Source: Struthidea cinerea (taxonomy: Eukaryota > Chordata > Aves > Passeriformes > Corcoracidae). Taken from it: 64,000 nucleotides of DNA. Both the position numbers and the translations under genes were made by a program. Shown in pieces: positions 34,801 to 47,900 of the stretch; position 1 is the first letter of the stretch; each line of letters begins with the position of its first letter. The notes beneath the pieces were generated by a model that was not told the DNA's origin, searched no databases, and saw nothing but the letters and a program-made list of their open reading frames with translations. The stretch is taken from assembly GCA_013397865.1 (NCBI GenBank), contig VZTI01004032.1:249267-313266 (forward strand), read 5' to 3'.

Positions 34801-35814
34801 TGGTTCGCGGGTTGTCCGTGTCCCTGCCATCCGCTCTAAGTTCCTGTGTTCGTTGTACAGGTGGTGCCAGGACATGTGTTAGTGTATATTTTGCCTTAGA
34901 CTTTTAAGATAGCCTCACTTGATACATTGATATAAAAAGTATATTCTACTTTGGATATCTGTTTTCAGAAGGCAATGGCAGAACACAAAGCACTTTACAA
35001 ACAGTTCTACAGGACTTTGCATTTAAAAACAACTTTCTCTAAGTTGTAGTTGTGCTTTTTTCCAGCACCTGGTGTGGTGAACCAAGGGTAGTAGTCACTT
35101 ACGCTACGTTTTGTTAATATCAAGTAAAAACCTGATGGTGCAGACAGGGGGATAGAATTTAGTTTTTCAGGTTGATTTGTGATTGCTCTGATGCTGTGTT
35201 TTGTTTTCTCACGGACCCCTGGAGAAGTCATTATGCCCTTTGTGCTAAATAGGTAGAAAAGAGAAAGTGTTCAACCCAGACAGGAGTCTAAATTCTGAAA
35301 TTTCCTAACTTTTGAGTGTTTGGCATAATAAACTGAGGAAAGTGTATAATGTGGCTGTAAGTTGAAGATATTGGGGATGTTTAAATTTAATGTTTAGAAA
35401 TCATCACTTCTGTCATTTCTGTAGAACCACAGGAAAACAGGGTTAGAGGACACTTAAATACCATGTAATTTGCATTTCCCTCTAGATAAGATGAGCTTCA
35501 TTATGGAATTTTGGTCAAATATGTGCTTTGCCACATGATGAATATTGTATGTCATAGTTCAGTACTAGTCTAATACATCTGAATGTTTTTCCAGAACACG
35601 CGGCTTCAATATTCTCTCTATTTTAAGACTATTTCTTCTGTCTACTGTTGATTTGGAAAAGAGATCACTGCTGCTTTCTTATCACACAGCCTTTCCCCTA
35701 TTTAAAGTGGAGAGTTGTTGTAAGTGTCCTCTTTTCAGTTACATGATACAGAGAGTAGGTGAAAATGAAGCCTAATGTGTAGCTGTCATGTGGACTCACT
35801 GATTTATTTTCTAG
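31838..35814 (+). other. LBR: LBR 5' non-coding exon remnant and intron 1
   Basis: The first bases after the gap are probably the end of exon 1 or early intron. A GC-type donor (CCG/GCAAGT at 31906/31907) and GT donors near 32101 and 32152 are candidates. The rest is intron, ending in TTATTTTCTAG before 35815. A purine-rich stretch lies at about 33930-34310. No coding exon was found. Confidence 0.6.
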
Positions 35815-35995
35815 GGATTCTGTTTGGAAAATGCCAAGCCGGAAGTTTGCTGATGGCGAGGTGGTGATGGGCCGTTGGCCAGGAAGTGTCCTGTACTATG
35901 AAGTACAAGTGACCAGTTACGATGATGTTGCTCATCTTTATACTGTCAAGTACAAAGATGGGACTGAACTTGCACTGAAAGAAAGTGATATCAGG
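35815..35995 (+). CDS. LBR: LBR exon 2: start codon and Tudor domain
   Basis: The acceptor is TTTTCTAG and translation starts at the ATG at 35831 in AAAATGC. The 55 codons begin MPSRKFADGEVVMGRWPGS and end with ESDIR. The aromatic-rich beta barrel residues (W18, YY, YTVKYKDGT) are those of the LBR Tudor domain. The donor GTGAGT follows in phase 0. Confidence 0.96.
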
Positions 35996-38900
35996 GTGAG
36001 TACATGTGTATTTAATTATCAGGACTTCTAAAGGAAGATTATACTGATTTTACGCTGTAGCTGAAAGTACAACTTATGACTGGGTAGTCATTTTACAAGT
36101 TTTTGTTAACTATGTCTTCAAGGAATTGGTGCTAAATAAAAGCTTTTTCCTATGTAGCACCTCAAGTAGAAGTTCAGAATGACCACATCTTTAAAGTACC
36201 ATGGTTGATTTATTTATTTATGCTGAAAAAATGTAATCTTTTTGAGGAAAACCTAGTTTGATCATGCAGGCACTCTATAGCATGATTTTTCATGAGAAAT
36301 TGTTTAGGGTACCTTATAAAGGTAGTAATCAAAGGGCTGATAATAATTTGATGGTTTTCCATGTCTAAATAAGAAAATTTGAAAACAAACGGGAAGATGT
36401 AGTTAAGTGTCACTGTAAATATAAACAGTGCATGCCCTTCAAGCACATACTTAAACATCTGCAAATAACTTTTACTGTTTTAGGTCCTCAGAGGCTTCAT
36501 GAGGTATTTTTCTGTACTTGTGGCAATTACAAACCCTTGAGAAAGGTTCATGTCATATAAGCACATTCCTTCCTCTTTACATATCTTTATTATTTCATTT
36601 TTTGTTACTAGTAAAGGCCTTTAAAACTTCATAGAAGTTTCAGTTGAAAATGAATAAACCAGGAGGAATATACCCTGTTTGAATGTTCACTGTAGTTCAT
36701 TTCTATGGCCTGTTCTGGAACCTGCATAGCTTCAAAGCCAGCTTGTATGTCTTTATGTGAACTGTAGTGTCACTTCTTGGTGGCAGTGTCCATGCCCAGT
36801 AACTGGCCTTCTCTTTTGGGACCAAAATGTTTCTGCCTTGAGGTAGGCAACTGTTTTCACTGCTTCAAGACTTTCTAACGTGTTACTTCTGCTTGCAGGT
36901 TAGCAGACTTAAGCTGGGAAAATGCCTTTCTTTGTCATGAAACATTTATGCGTTATAAAAGTTGCATTGTGGAAATTTTACTTGGGAAAATCAGCACTGT
37001 AGGCTTCACAGAGAAATCAAACAGTGCTTTTGGAGTAAACTGTTTATGAAATTAGTTGCCACGTATAATGAAATGATTAGGCTGACTTGGGTTTTTTTAG
37101 TGTTGATTTGCTCTCTGCTGCCTCACACAGATGATGAACCTTGCTATGTCAAATGCATTAATAAAGCTGAGTAGTGGAAGTGAGAGCAGTCTCGGGGGCT
37201 TAAGAGACAGCTCTCAATTCCTTTCCCTATGCACAGGCTTGAGAGGTTGGTGTGCTTAACAGCTCGGTGCTCACTATGGTAGCTTACATCCATAGCCTGA
37301 TTTCTGTAGCTTCAACAGGAATTGTCAGCAGCAGTTGGACTTGGAACAGGATTTTTTGGGAATTGCCAGCAAAAGGAGTATTCTGCAGTTGCTCTTTCTT
37401 AACAGCCTTTGTAGAGCATCAGTAAAGGAAGTACCAGACAGATCTATAGAATTGTATGCCAGAATTCTCATCGCAAAAAAAACCCCCATGTTTCTAAAAT
37501 TAATTGTTCTTTGGGACATAAATAAGATTTTGCTTTCTTTCCATCTTTCTTTTAGTCACAGTCATCATTCAAGCACAGGAAGAGCCAGTCTTCTTCAAGT
37601 TCTCCCTCCAGAAGAAGTAGCAGCAGATCTCGATCTCGCTCTCGGTCCCCTGGTCGGCCAGCAAAGGGCAGACGTCGTTCTGCTTCCCAAAGCAGAGAAC
37701 ACAAAGATGACAAAAAGAAAACCATTCAGGAGACCAGCTTAGCTCTAGTGGTATTAGTTTTACTTGTTGGTTGGTTTTTTGTGTGTGGATTTGCTGGATT
37801 TTTATTAAAAGAATATTTTGCTATTTGTGAAAGATTGGTTTTATGTATACTGGGTTTATCATTGTAAAAGCTAGCTGCAGTTCATGTTCCCTGGACAGCA
37901 TAATTACCTGCAAAAGTGTATCTCAGAACTGCCATTTTTTTCTTTAGGAATAGGATTTCTAGCTTGCAGAGTTTGAGGAAATTCTTGAGAGGTTAAACCA
38001 AGGCTATAAAGTTCCATTTGAATTTGGTGATACTGCGAACTTCTCAGAACCCAAACAAACACAGATTTTTAAATATTTTAATACTGAAGTCATTGTTAGC
38101 CATGTCCTTCCACCTGTGAAATGGGGCAAAGGAAGTTAGTTTACCTTTAGATGTGGTGATTGGAACATAGCAGGTAGGTATTAAGATTTGAAATAAAATG
38201 AGTTCTGTTATCATATACAGTTCATTACAATAGTAGTGGAAAACATGCAGTATGGAATATCTAAATATAGCCTTGCTGATGGATAATATTGCAAAACTGG
38301 TTTCATTATAAAAACTAACCTGTAAGGATTTTTAAGTTTACCAATATCTGGTGTTTAGTTGAAATTTATTAGGTTTGTTCTTATTTTTGTGAAGATTAAG
38401 TACTAAAAATGGTTCTGGTGATTTGTAAGTGAGGAGGAGTAGAGCTGATGTTTCTCTATGAAGAGACAAACAGCATTTCTTCTGCCTCCAGTGCCCTTGA
38501 GATGGCTTCTCACTTGTCTGAGACACAGTCCCTTGAACTGTAAATGCATTCTGCTGATCTATTGAAAATGGACAGGTTTTAGTTAGGTTTCAACTAAACT
38601 CAACGCGATTGATGTAAACCAGCTAGGTAGGTGTAGTAAAGTGCTAATCTTTTGCACTGAAACAGCTGTGGGGTTTGTTTTACAGTGAGCTACTCTGAGT
38701 TGTGTGATCCAGTGCCTGTGGATCATAAGCTGGTTTTAAGTAGTTTTTTAGCCAGCAGGTACTGTTTACTTTTTGTACTTTTAACCTTGTGGGATAACAG
38801 GGTGAAAATATCTTTGGTGCTTTTGTCCTGGCTTCTGTCTGAGGAGTAGGATTGATCTGTTGGCTGTTGTATGACTGGAAAGACCAGGTTCTATTCAAGA

Positions 38901-41900
38901 AAACTTTAGTTGAAATCCCAGAGTTGTGTAAGGTAGACTCGCAAGAAGAATTTTTACGAGAGAATTTATTTCTTCAAAGATACTTAATGGAAAACCAAAC
39001 TTTCAGTTCTACAGAACAGTGCCATATATAGGACACTGAAATTTCATCTGTTTGTCTAATGGCATTACTAAATAGGCATGTATTTTGTACTTGGCAGCTG
39101 CTAATGATGAGTTAAAATAACTCGGAAGCTGTATTCTCCTAATTTCACTATTTATTTAAAAAACACAACCTTTCCCTTAAATTAGTTCGTTTCTCTTGTT
39201 TGTGAGCTGAAACTATCCATACTTTGGGTGTTGAACCCAGTTGTTTTCATGTGGAGAGAACCAGAGCAGTTGCAGTGGACAAAAAACTAGATCATGTTCT
39301 TAATTATTCATTATATACTTGCCCTTGATACAGCTGTTATTTTCAGAAAGCTTAAACTGTGTTTCTTCTTTTAACCAGAAACCGAGTGAGAATAACACCA
39401 AAAGGTACAATGGTGAACCTGAAAGTACAGAAAAAAATGACACATCCTGCATCATCTTGGAGGTAGGAACACAGAATTTGCTCTTAGCGTTTGGTCACAT
39501 TCCTAGCTTGGCTCTCTCAGAAGTGCCTAGAAAAGGGCAATACAATAACAGGCAGAAATAGAAGGCAACATAAAGCTTAGAGGTTAAGTAAGATTGTTAC
39601 AGAGAAAGTGATTTTTTTTTTTGTTTTTTGCCTTAGTCCTGATTGTTAGCTAATGCCCAGGCGTATGGCAGAAGGGAAAGGAGGAGGGTGGCAATGGATG
39701 ATCTGTACTGGAACTGCTGCTGCTCTGTAATCATGGCCTAATTGGTTACAGTGACTGGTTTTTGCAGTCTCTTTATATGAATGGATAAAGCTAAGCACTG
39801 TCTAGAAGCAGAAGATACTGTATGTTGCTGTTTTATAGTGAGTAATGTCCTCTGAAATATAAAATATTGGACTAAAAGTAAAATCCCTGGGAAACTTTTT
39901 AGTAAATTGTTTTTATTCATTAACAGCAAAAGTTAAAACCAGACTTGGAAATCAAGCGTGTGCTTGAGCAGTACAGCTTGCGTTCGAGGAAAGATGACAA
40001 GAAATCAGAAGAGATCTTTTCAGAGAAAAAGACTTTTGTGGCGGTAAAACCAATTGAGAAAGTACCGTCAAAAACAAAGGAGCTTGAGTTTGGGGGAAGA
40101 ATTGGTATGTGTGCAACTGGTCTTAATAATTGAAATTTAGTATTGTTTTGTGTGTCTTTACTTGTTGACCATACTGACATGTCAAGAACTGCTTTTCCAT
40201 TTTTGGACCTTGGCTGCAGAATTCAAAGTAACATGGTCATGTTTCACATGATTTGGTGGCAGTCAAAGAACCTTTATTGCGCTTGGTTCTTACGTGACAT
40301 ACAGTGAAGTTCTTGTGCCATCCCTTGCACAGTGAGATTTAAATATCTCTAGATTAAATTTAAGAATAACCAGCAAAGTTTTTACACTTTCAAAACTTGA
40401 GTGCTTGAAACTTGACAGTAAAGTATTCCCTAGGCAGTTTTTTGACCAGGGACACAATGGGTGTGATCCTGCAGTAGATGACATTGTATGGGAGTGAGAA
40501 GAGTGTCTCAGTGTCCTGTTACATGACTATGGGATAGCTGCTCTCTTGTTCAGGCTTAGATAATGACAACCTCTTCTTTGTTACTGAAGTTAATATTGAG
40601 CTTTTTTAACGAGTTTGAAACTAGTTTTTTTTATTTTCTGTGCTTACCTTCTAACATGCCATGGTGTCTGTTTACAGGGACCTTCATGCTGATATTTCTT
40701 CTGCCTGCTACTGTATTCTACTTGCTGTCGATGTGCAAACAAGATGACCCGAGTCTTCTGAACTTCCCTCCTCTGCCAGCCCTTGAGAGTCTTTGGGAGT
40801 GGAGGGTGTTTGGTGTCTTTCTTCTGTGGTTTTTCCTTCAAGCTGTGTTTTACTTGCTGCCAGTTGGAAAGGTAGGCTGTTGGAAGCAATTGGGTCCTTA
40901 TGGGCAATTAAACTATGCGTTAGGCTGGAAGGTGGGGTATGATCTTAATGCAGTGAATTTGAAAGTAATTTAATAAGTGTTTCATAGTAAACTGGAATAT
41001 GACTGCTGCAGATTTCTGTAAGCTTAAAACAGTACAGCTGGCTGAGAATTTTTGCATTTCAGAGCCTTTCAGTAGAGAAGGCAGAAGCATTTTATAGGCA
41101 TTCAGATCAAAATGTGGATAAACTTAGCTTGATAGAATTCTAGGAGAATTTTAGGTATCTGACTTTTAAACTCACAAACTATTTCGATACTTGGTTTCTT
41201 ATGGGTATGCAGCATTTTGGGAAGCTGTAAACCATTCTAGCCATATGTATATCAGGCAAAGGCTCTCTTTCCCTCTTTTGTGTCTTGAGGGTTACTGATA
41301 GATTCTGCAAGGACACTCTTAAGTAGATCATTCAGTCGTGCTGTGTTGCTGTACGTGTTTACAGTGATTGGAGCAGTTCTGCTTTCTTCAGGCTGGTTTG
41401 AAAACATTTTTTAGATGTTTTTATTTGAAACTGTTAGTCTTTTGCTATCCAGAGTATGCTTTTTAGAACAGTGCATGAGCTTCAGGTTTGAGTGCGTCCA
41501 GCTGGTTGCTTTGATTGAATGTCTTTCTGACAGAGCTATGCTTGGTTTTCCTCCCCTGAAGGGCCCACAGAAAATACTTTGTTGAACACAAATGTTTTAT
41601 TCTTCCTAGGTGGTAGAAGGCCTGCCCCTTTCAAATGGAAGGAAACTGCAGTACCGGATAAATGGTAAGCGTGTTGCAGTTGGTTATTCTAAAATTGATT
41701 CCATTGTGTGATTTGCTGTGCTCAGCACCATAAAATACAAGTGATGAAAGATACAGTTTGACCAGGGAGTGTATCTTTTGTAAATCTTGGATAAAATAGG
41801 ATCAGCCTTTTCTTGGAGAAAGATGGTTAGTAATCATCAGGAACTAAGTGCCCCAAGAGCAAGACATTACACTGTACAGGGCACCTGAGCTGTGTCCAGC

Positions 41901-44900
41901 TGTGACTGGTGACTTCCGTCATATTCCTTGCATAATTGCTAAACAGGGAGTTGTCTATTGAAAAAGTTGGTGATGCTCAGGTAACAAGGACTGTGCAGGA
42001 GGAGTGATCTGAAGGGATCTTACCCCGTGTCTAGATCATCTTGGATATCTCTGATGTACAGACTGATAAGAAGTATGTTGTAACTGATTTAAGATGTTCT
42101 TCCTGCATGTCAAAGAACGGTTCTGAGTCCTTAATTAGAACTGATTTCAATTCCTATGAATAAGACAAGTTTCTTATCTAGGTCTAATTGTTTAACATAC
42201 ATCAGCAGTCCTGCTTTTTCTGGCTTAAACAGGAAGATGTACTTTAGTGCCTTGTAGGTGTTCCAGACTACCTATTTCATTAATTAGTCAGTTCAAGGAC
42301 ACTGTCTGGAGGTAGTGGAATCCAAATACTATATTAAAAATGCCAAATTTTGTCACAGTCTGGTAAAAGGCACCATTTTAAAGTTGGAATAGGGCTGTAA
42401 ATAATAGAAACAAGGGGAATTACATCCTGCAAAAGTGAGTCTTACTGAGGCTGTCTCACACCTTTCTTGGTTTTGGACTTTTGTCTTTAGTTGTGCCATA
42501 GTGCTGCAATTCTTCCTGCATTCTGATAAAGGGAGGTGATGCCTTTTCCTAGGAAATAAGCTACATCATTTGGATTATTTTAAAAAAAGCCATCATCTTG
42601 GTGCTTCAAAGGCTAATTTTCAAAGCAAATTTAAAACCCTTCTTGAGGAAAGGTAGATGACCAGGAGGCAATGGGCAATAAGTGAAATACAGGAGCTTCC
42701 ATCTGAACTAGACCAGATGAACTCTGGAGGTTCCTTCTAACGTCAACCCCTGTGACCCTGTGAAGGGACCCATAGAAAGTCCTTACCTGACAACAGCAGA
42801 GAATTGCGTGCTCCTGTTTAGGCATCAATCCATTCTGCATGATTTTATACTCTCAAAGTATGCAAAAGTTTTTGTGTTCAAGTTTTGACTTGATAAGTTA
42901 CTTTAATATTTTAATTACTGCTATTTGTATCAAGGTATATATGAAGATAATTCAAAGATGAGAATATGGTTGTCTCAGCTGTCCCACAGATAAGATTTTG
43001 TGACCTGCTGTCATTATCCATTAGTAGTGTCAGTGTCCATTTTTCCACTAAAATCTGAAATTAGATCCTATGTCATAAAAAATGGAGAAACATTCAGAAT
43101 ATTCCTGCCTCTTGTCCTTTTGATGAGCACAGTTTCAGGGCTTAGAGTCTCTTGGTTATGTTGCTGTGCTCCAGAAGATTGAACCATGGGATGTCTAAGG
43201 TGTTACTAGAATATGGACAAATATTGGAAGAAGTAAAAATGCAGAAAGGTTGGATTAGGTAGGTCCTACTAGAACCATAAATTGTTTTTTTTTTTATTTT
43301 GACTAATATGTCTTTCTTCTACATCCTTTAGGGTTTTATGCTTTTATTTTGACTGCTGCAGCTATTGGAGTTTTATTATACTTTCAATTCGAGCTTCATT
43401 ATTTGTATGATCACTTCATGCAGTTTGCAGTGTCAGCTGCAGCTTTTTCTTTGGCACTGAGCATTTATCTGTATGTTCGATCCCTGAAAGCACCTGAGGA
43501 AGAACTAGCACCAGGTGGAAATTCTGGTGAGTTAGTACATTCTGGATAATTTCTTTCCAATTGTTTGTTATAGTTTCATTTTTACAAATCAAAGGCTAGA
43601 TTTAGGGCTGGTTATTATAATACTGTGACTTTTACTTTCTACCAAAGTAAAGATAATGTTGGAAGTTAAATGGCACGTTTTTGGTCTCACTCTGATACTG
43701 TACGATGTTTACAATGTTACTTGGATTTTCTGAAATAGTTTACAGAATCACATCTTGGCTGGTCTAGTCCCCTAGAGATGAGAGGACAGTTCCTTCCTCT
43801 CCGTTTTCAGCTTCTGTCTAAGAGGCTTAGTGTAGGTTGGTTCATTGTGCCCCTGCCAGTGCAGCATTTCCTGAAACAGCTGGGAATGGAAGGAAAAACA
43901 GAAGAATGTAGATGTTTTGGCAGTGGGAAGTCAGGTATAGAACTTGAAATTAAGGAACGTTCCTAAACTTGTATCTTGCTGTGTGCTTTTAAATCTAGTT
44001 AGCTGAGTGGAGTTTTCAAAGGAGATTTTCATTCAGTCATGAGACTGCCTGCCTAGGAAGTACCAGTTATATACAGGCAGTTTTGTAGGACAAAAGAGAG
44101 ATTGAGAAGTGTGTTAGCATTAAATATCAAACTGCTTTTTAAAGTGACTGCAGGGTGACTAAGAAAGGGAGCTTATGGACAGAACATTTTGTGTACTGAA
44201 ATGAAGTATTCAGATATCCTTAGTTACATTGTTAGTCCAGCATGTTATATGTGTGAAGAGAAACTGCAAATTACCATAAATTGTCCTTTTTAAAAAAGTT
44301 CTAGTCTCTGTAAGTGGCATAGTAGCATTCTGTAATTGCTCCGTGAAGTGCTTGTTTTTTGCAAACTCAGTCCCAGATACCATGAAGTCAGGGCATGGTA
44401 TTTTCCTTCTTGTCCACCTTTTTTGATGGATGGGTAATTCTCACAGCTAAAGGGAATTCTTTCTCCCAAACAAAAGCAATGAAATAGGAGGAAATGTAAA
44501 ATTAATTAATGCCATATGATCATGTTCATAGACACAGTAATGTGAGCTTCAGGATAAGGCTGAAAATAAAAAAGGAACAAGTATCAGGGAGAAATTCTAA
44601 AGTGGTTAGTCCTCCTAATAAATAAAATATTAGGGTATTTTAAAATGCAAACTATGTAGACTTTGTTTTGTATTTTGCAATACTCTTCAAATTTTTTTTT
44701 TGCCAATCTGAAGGCTTTTTAAAATTTGTAATAAGAGAACATTAGTGGTTTATATAATTATATAATAACAAGTATTTATGGGGAGAATTGTAGTGGCAGA
44801 TAAAAGGAAGAGTGTTGCTAACAGAGGTTGTGTCTTACCTGCAGGGTATTTTATTTATGATTTTTTTACTGGACATGAATTAAACCCTCGTATTGGCAGT

Positions 44901-47900
44901 TTTGACCTCAAATACTTCTGTGAGTTGCGTCCAGGATTAATTGGCTGGGTGAGTCAGTAATCTTAGTTATTTTATTTGCTTAAATATTACACAGTGGGTT
45001 TTTTTAATGCACACATATACATATAATTGATATTAAGGAGATATATGTATTTATAATTGCTGTATGTATACTTGAGTAAAGAAAAATAGCTCCATATTGT
45101 TAGATTTTTAATGACTGTTTTTATTCAGTGAAGGAAGTTTCTAGCTCATTTGCTTTGTGGCAAATGAAAACCCTTCTCAAAGTATTCATATGTTGAGGTT
45201 ATTAGGGCTTCAGAAATGTGGTTAGTTGCAAACTGACTTGTGAAATAAGGGGTTATTTTTTAAAACTTAAACATTGGTCCAAAATACCTGTATTAAAATG
45301 TCCTGTAGTGTAATAGAAGATATCCCTTTCTTTTACAAGTAAATTTTTAAATGAAATATTTTCTAACCTAGGTTGTTATAAACTTGGCAATGCTCTTGGC
45401 TGAGATGAAGATCCACAATCTCAGTATGCCATCCCTGTCCATGATACTTGTGAACAGCTTCCAGCTTCTCTATGTGGTGGATGCTCTTTGGAATGAGGTA
45501 AATGCCAATCTTGTTCAAGTGTTGCTATTTCTAATGACAATGTTAGGAAAAGAAAGCTTTGTAAATGCTAAAATTCCTTCCTCCTTGTTTCTAGGAAGCC
45601 ATTTTGACTACAATGGATATTACCCATGATGGATTTGGATTCATGCTGGCATTTGGAGATTTGGTGTGGGTTCCATTTGTCTACAGTCTGCAGGCCTTCT
45701 ACTTAGTGGGACATCCCACCACAATTACTTGGCCTGTTGCTGCTGCAATTACTGTTCTGAACTGTGAGTTACTGTAAATGTTATTGTTGCTGTTGGTTAC
45801 AACATGGTTCTGATTTTGTTTCTTCGAGATGGGAGGTGAAGCTTTAGCTCAGATGCAGCAGTCATTGTCTGCCTACTGTTAAATACAAAGAATATAATAA
45901 ATTATCATTTTAGTAAATGAAGGGTAGGTGGGACTCTGAACACCTAATTGTTCTGTTGAGAGGCAGCTCTAGGTGGGTGCTGTCTGGAGTTGAAGAAGTG
46001 ACTTTAACACATTTTGAATTTAATAGATGCCTTTTTAAGTCAATCTGAGTGACTCATAAAAAAGAAGTCAGTACCTTGTTGGCTATGCTTTACTGAACCT
46101 AGGGAGAATGTGTAATTGTTTGCATCTCCTTCCCTGATGCGTACAGTTACATACATATGTCAGTGGAAAACATCTTTTCATCAAAGCTGAGTACTTTGAG
46201 AAAATGTCTCACATCTTTAGGCAACCTTAAATTTGCACCACCATAGCCTTGTCATTTGTCCCTTTTATCTGAATAGTAAACCTAAAAAAACGCACTTGTA
46301 TTTTGTAGACATGGCAAAGAATTGGAAAAAATAAGAAGGCATGCAACTTAATATTTGCAATACTGAGAAATAGAACATCATTTTTTCAACTTCACCTAAT
46401 GTTTTTTCTTGGGTTTCTGTTTGTTTGTTTTTTTTGTTTTTTTTTTTAAATAACATCTTTATTCAAAGTGTGTTGTGATCATCTTTTTTCAATACAGCTT
46501 TGGAAAAAGCAAGTTTAAGCTGCTGTGTGAAAATTATGTGGGATATGAATTTCAAACCCAGATAATTCATTGCCTGGTTCTTTTGTTATCATGATCTTGG
46601 AAATGGGTGGTCAGTTTATGGAGTAGGTGCTGTAGCAAAGTGCTAGGCTGCTAAATAGAGCTGTAATGTTAAAGTGCAGCACATCACCTTATGTGAATTT
46701 CAGACTCAGTGTTACGTTAATAACCTGTCAGATATAGATGTAAAAGTAGATGTGAAAATAAAGCTTCTCCAAAATCTCTTCAAAGTTAGTCAGTAACGAG
46801 AAGGAGCATATTGAATGCAGGTTTCCAATGGCATTTCTATCTTGTTAGAGCTCTGAGAACCAGAAAACATAGTTGCATTTCTGAGGAAAAGACTTTGATG
46901 GAATAAGAGTAGCAAAGGGCATGTGAGTGTTTTTGTTGAAGCAGAGAAAACTGGAAAATACTGAAAATGCAAAATACATCATGCTTATTTTTCAGGTGTT
47001 GGGTATTACATATTCCGTAGTGCAAATTCTCAGAAAAACAATTTCCGACGGAATCCAGCAGATCCCAAATTGGCCAGTGAGTACATTTTTTTTATTCCAT
47101 TGTTGTACAATGACTCTCTGTGGTATTTAAATACATATTTGGATCGTTGCATTCACCACAATACTCTGTTCACAGATCTGAAATTTATACCCACTGCAAC
47201 TGGAAAAGGGCTTCTTGTCACGGGTTGGTGGGGTTTTGTTCGTCACCCTAATTACCTCGGTGACATCATCATGGCTCTAGCATGGTCCCTACCCTGTGGT
47301 AAGTTGCTGAGACTAAAGTGGATTTTAGCAAAAATGCTTTTATGCTTTGGCATCTGACTGGGTTTGAAATGCCAAGTGGTAATTATTTGAGATAGTAAAC
47401 CCTATTGAATGGCAGATTTCTGTGTCATAAGTCTAATGACTTTCTCTTCCATTTTACCCTTTCTAACTTGCTGCAGATTTCACATACCATACTATAGATT
47501 TTACTCATCTTTCTGACACTTTATCATTTAATAACAGTGGGACATGCTTGCTAATTAGTAGTTCCTTAAATTTTTTAGGCTGGTGAGTGTGTTTTCAACT
47601 GAAGTTCTCCCAGAGTGGGAGTTTGCTTGGAGACAAGGGCTGCCACATATAGGGATGACTTTAAGTGAAATACCTTTAAAAAAAGGTCATCAAACATAGA
47701 ATGAAATTATCTTTAAAAGTGTCTGTTAATAAATACACAGTGTTCCTTGTATTGGGGACCCCAGAGCTGGACGCAGTGCTCAGGTGGGGTCTCAGGAGAG
47801 CAGAATCAGCTGCCTTGATCTGCTGCCATGCTGCTCTTGATGCAGCCCAGAATGGAGTTGGCTTTCTGGGCTGCAATCTCACATTTCTGGGTGATTTCCA

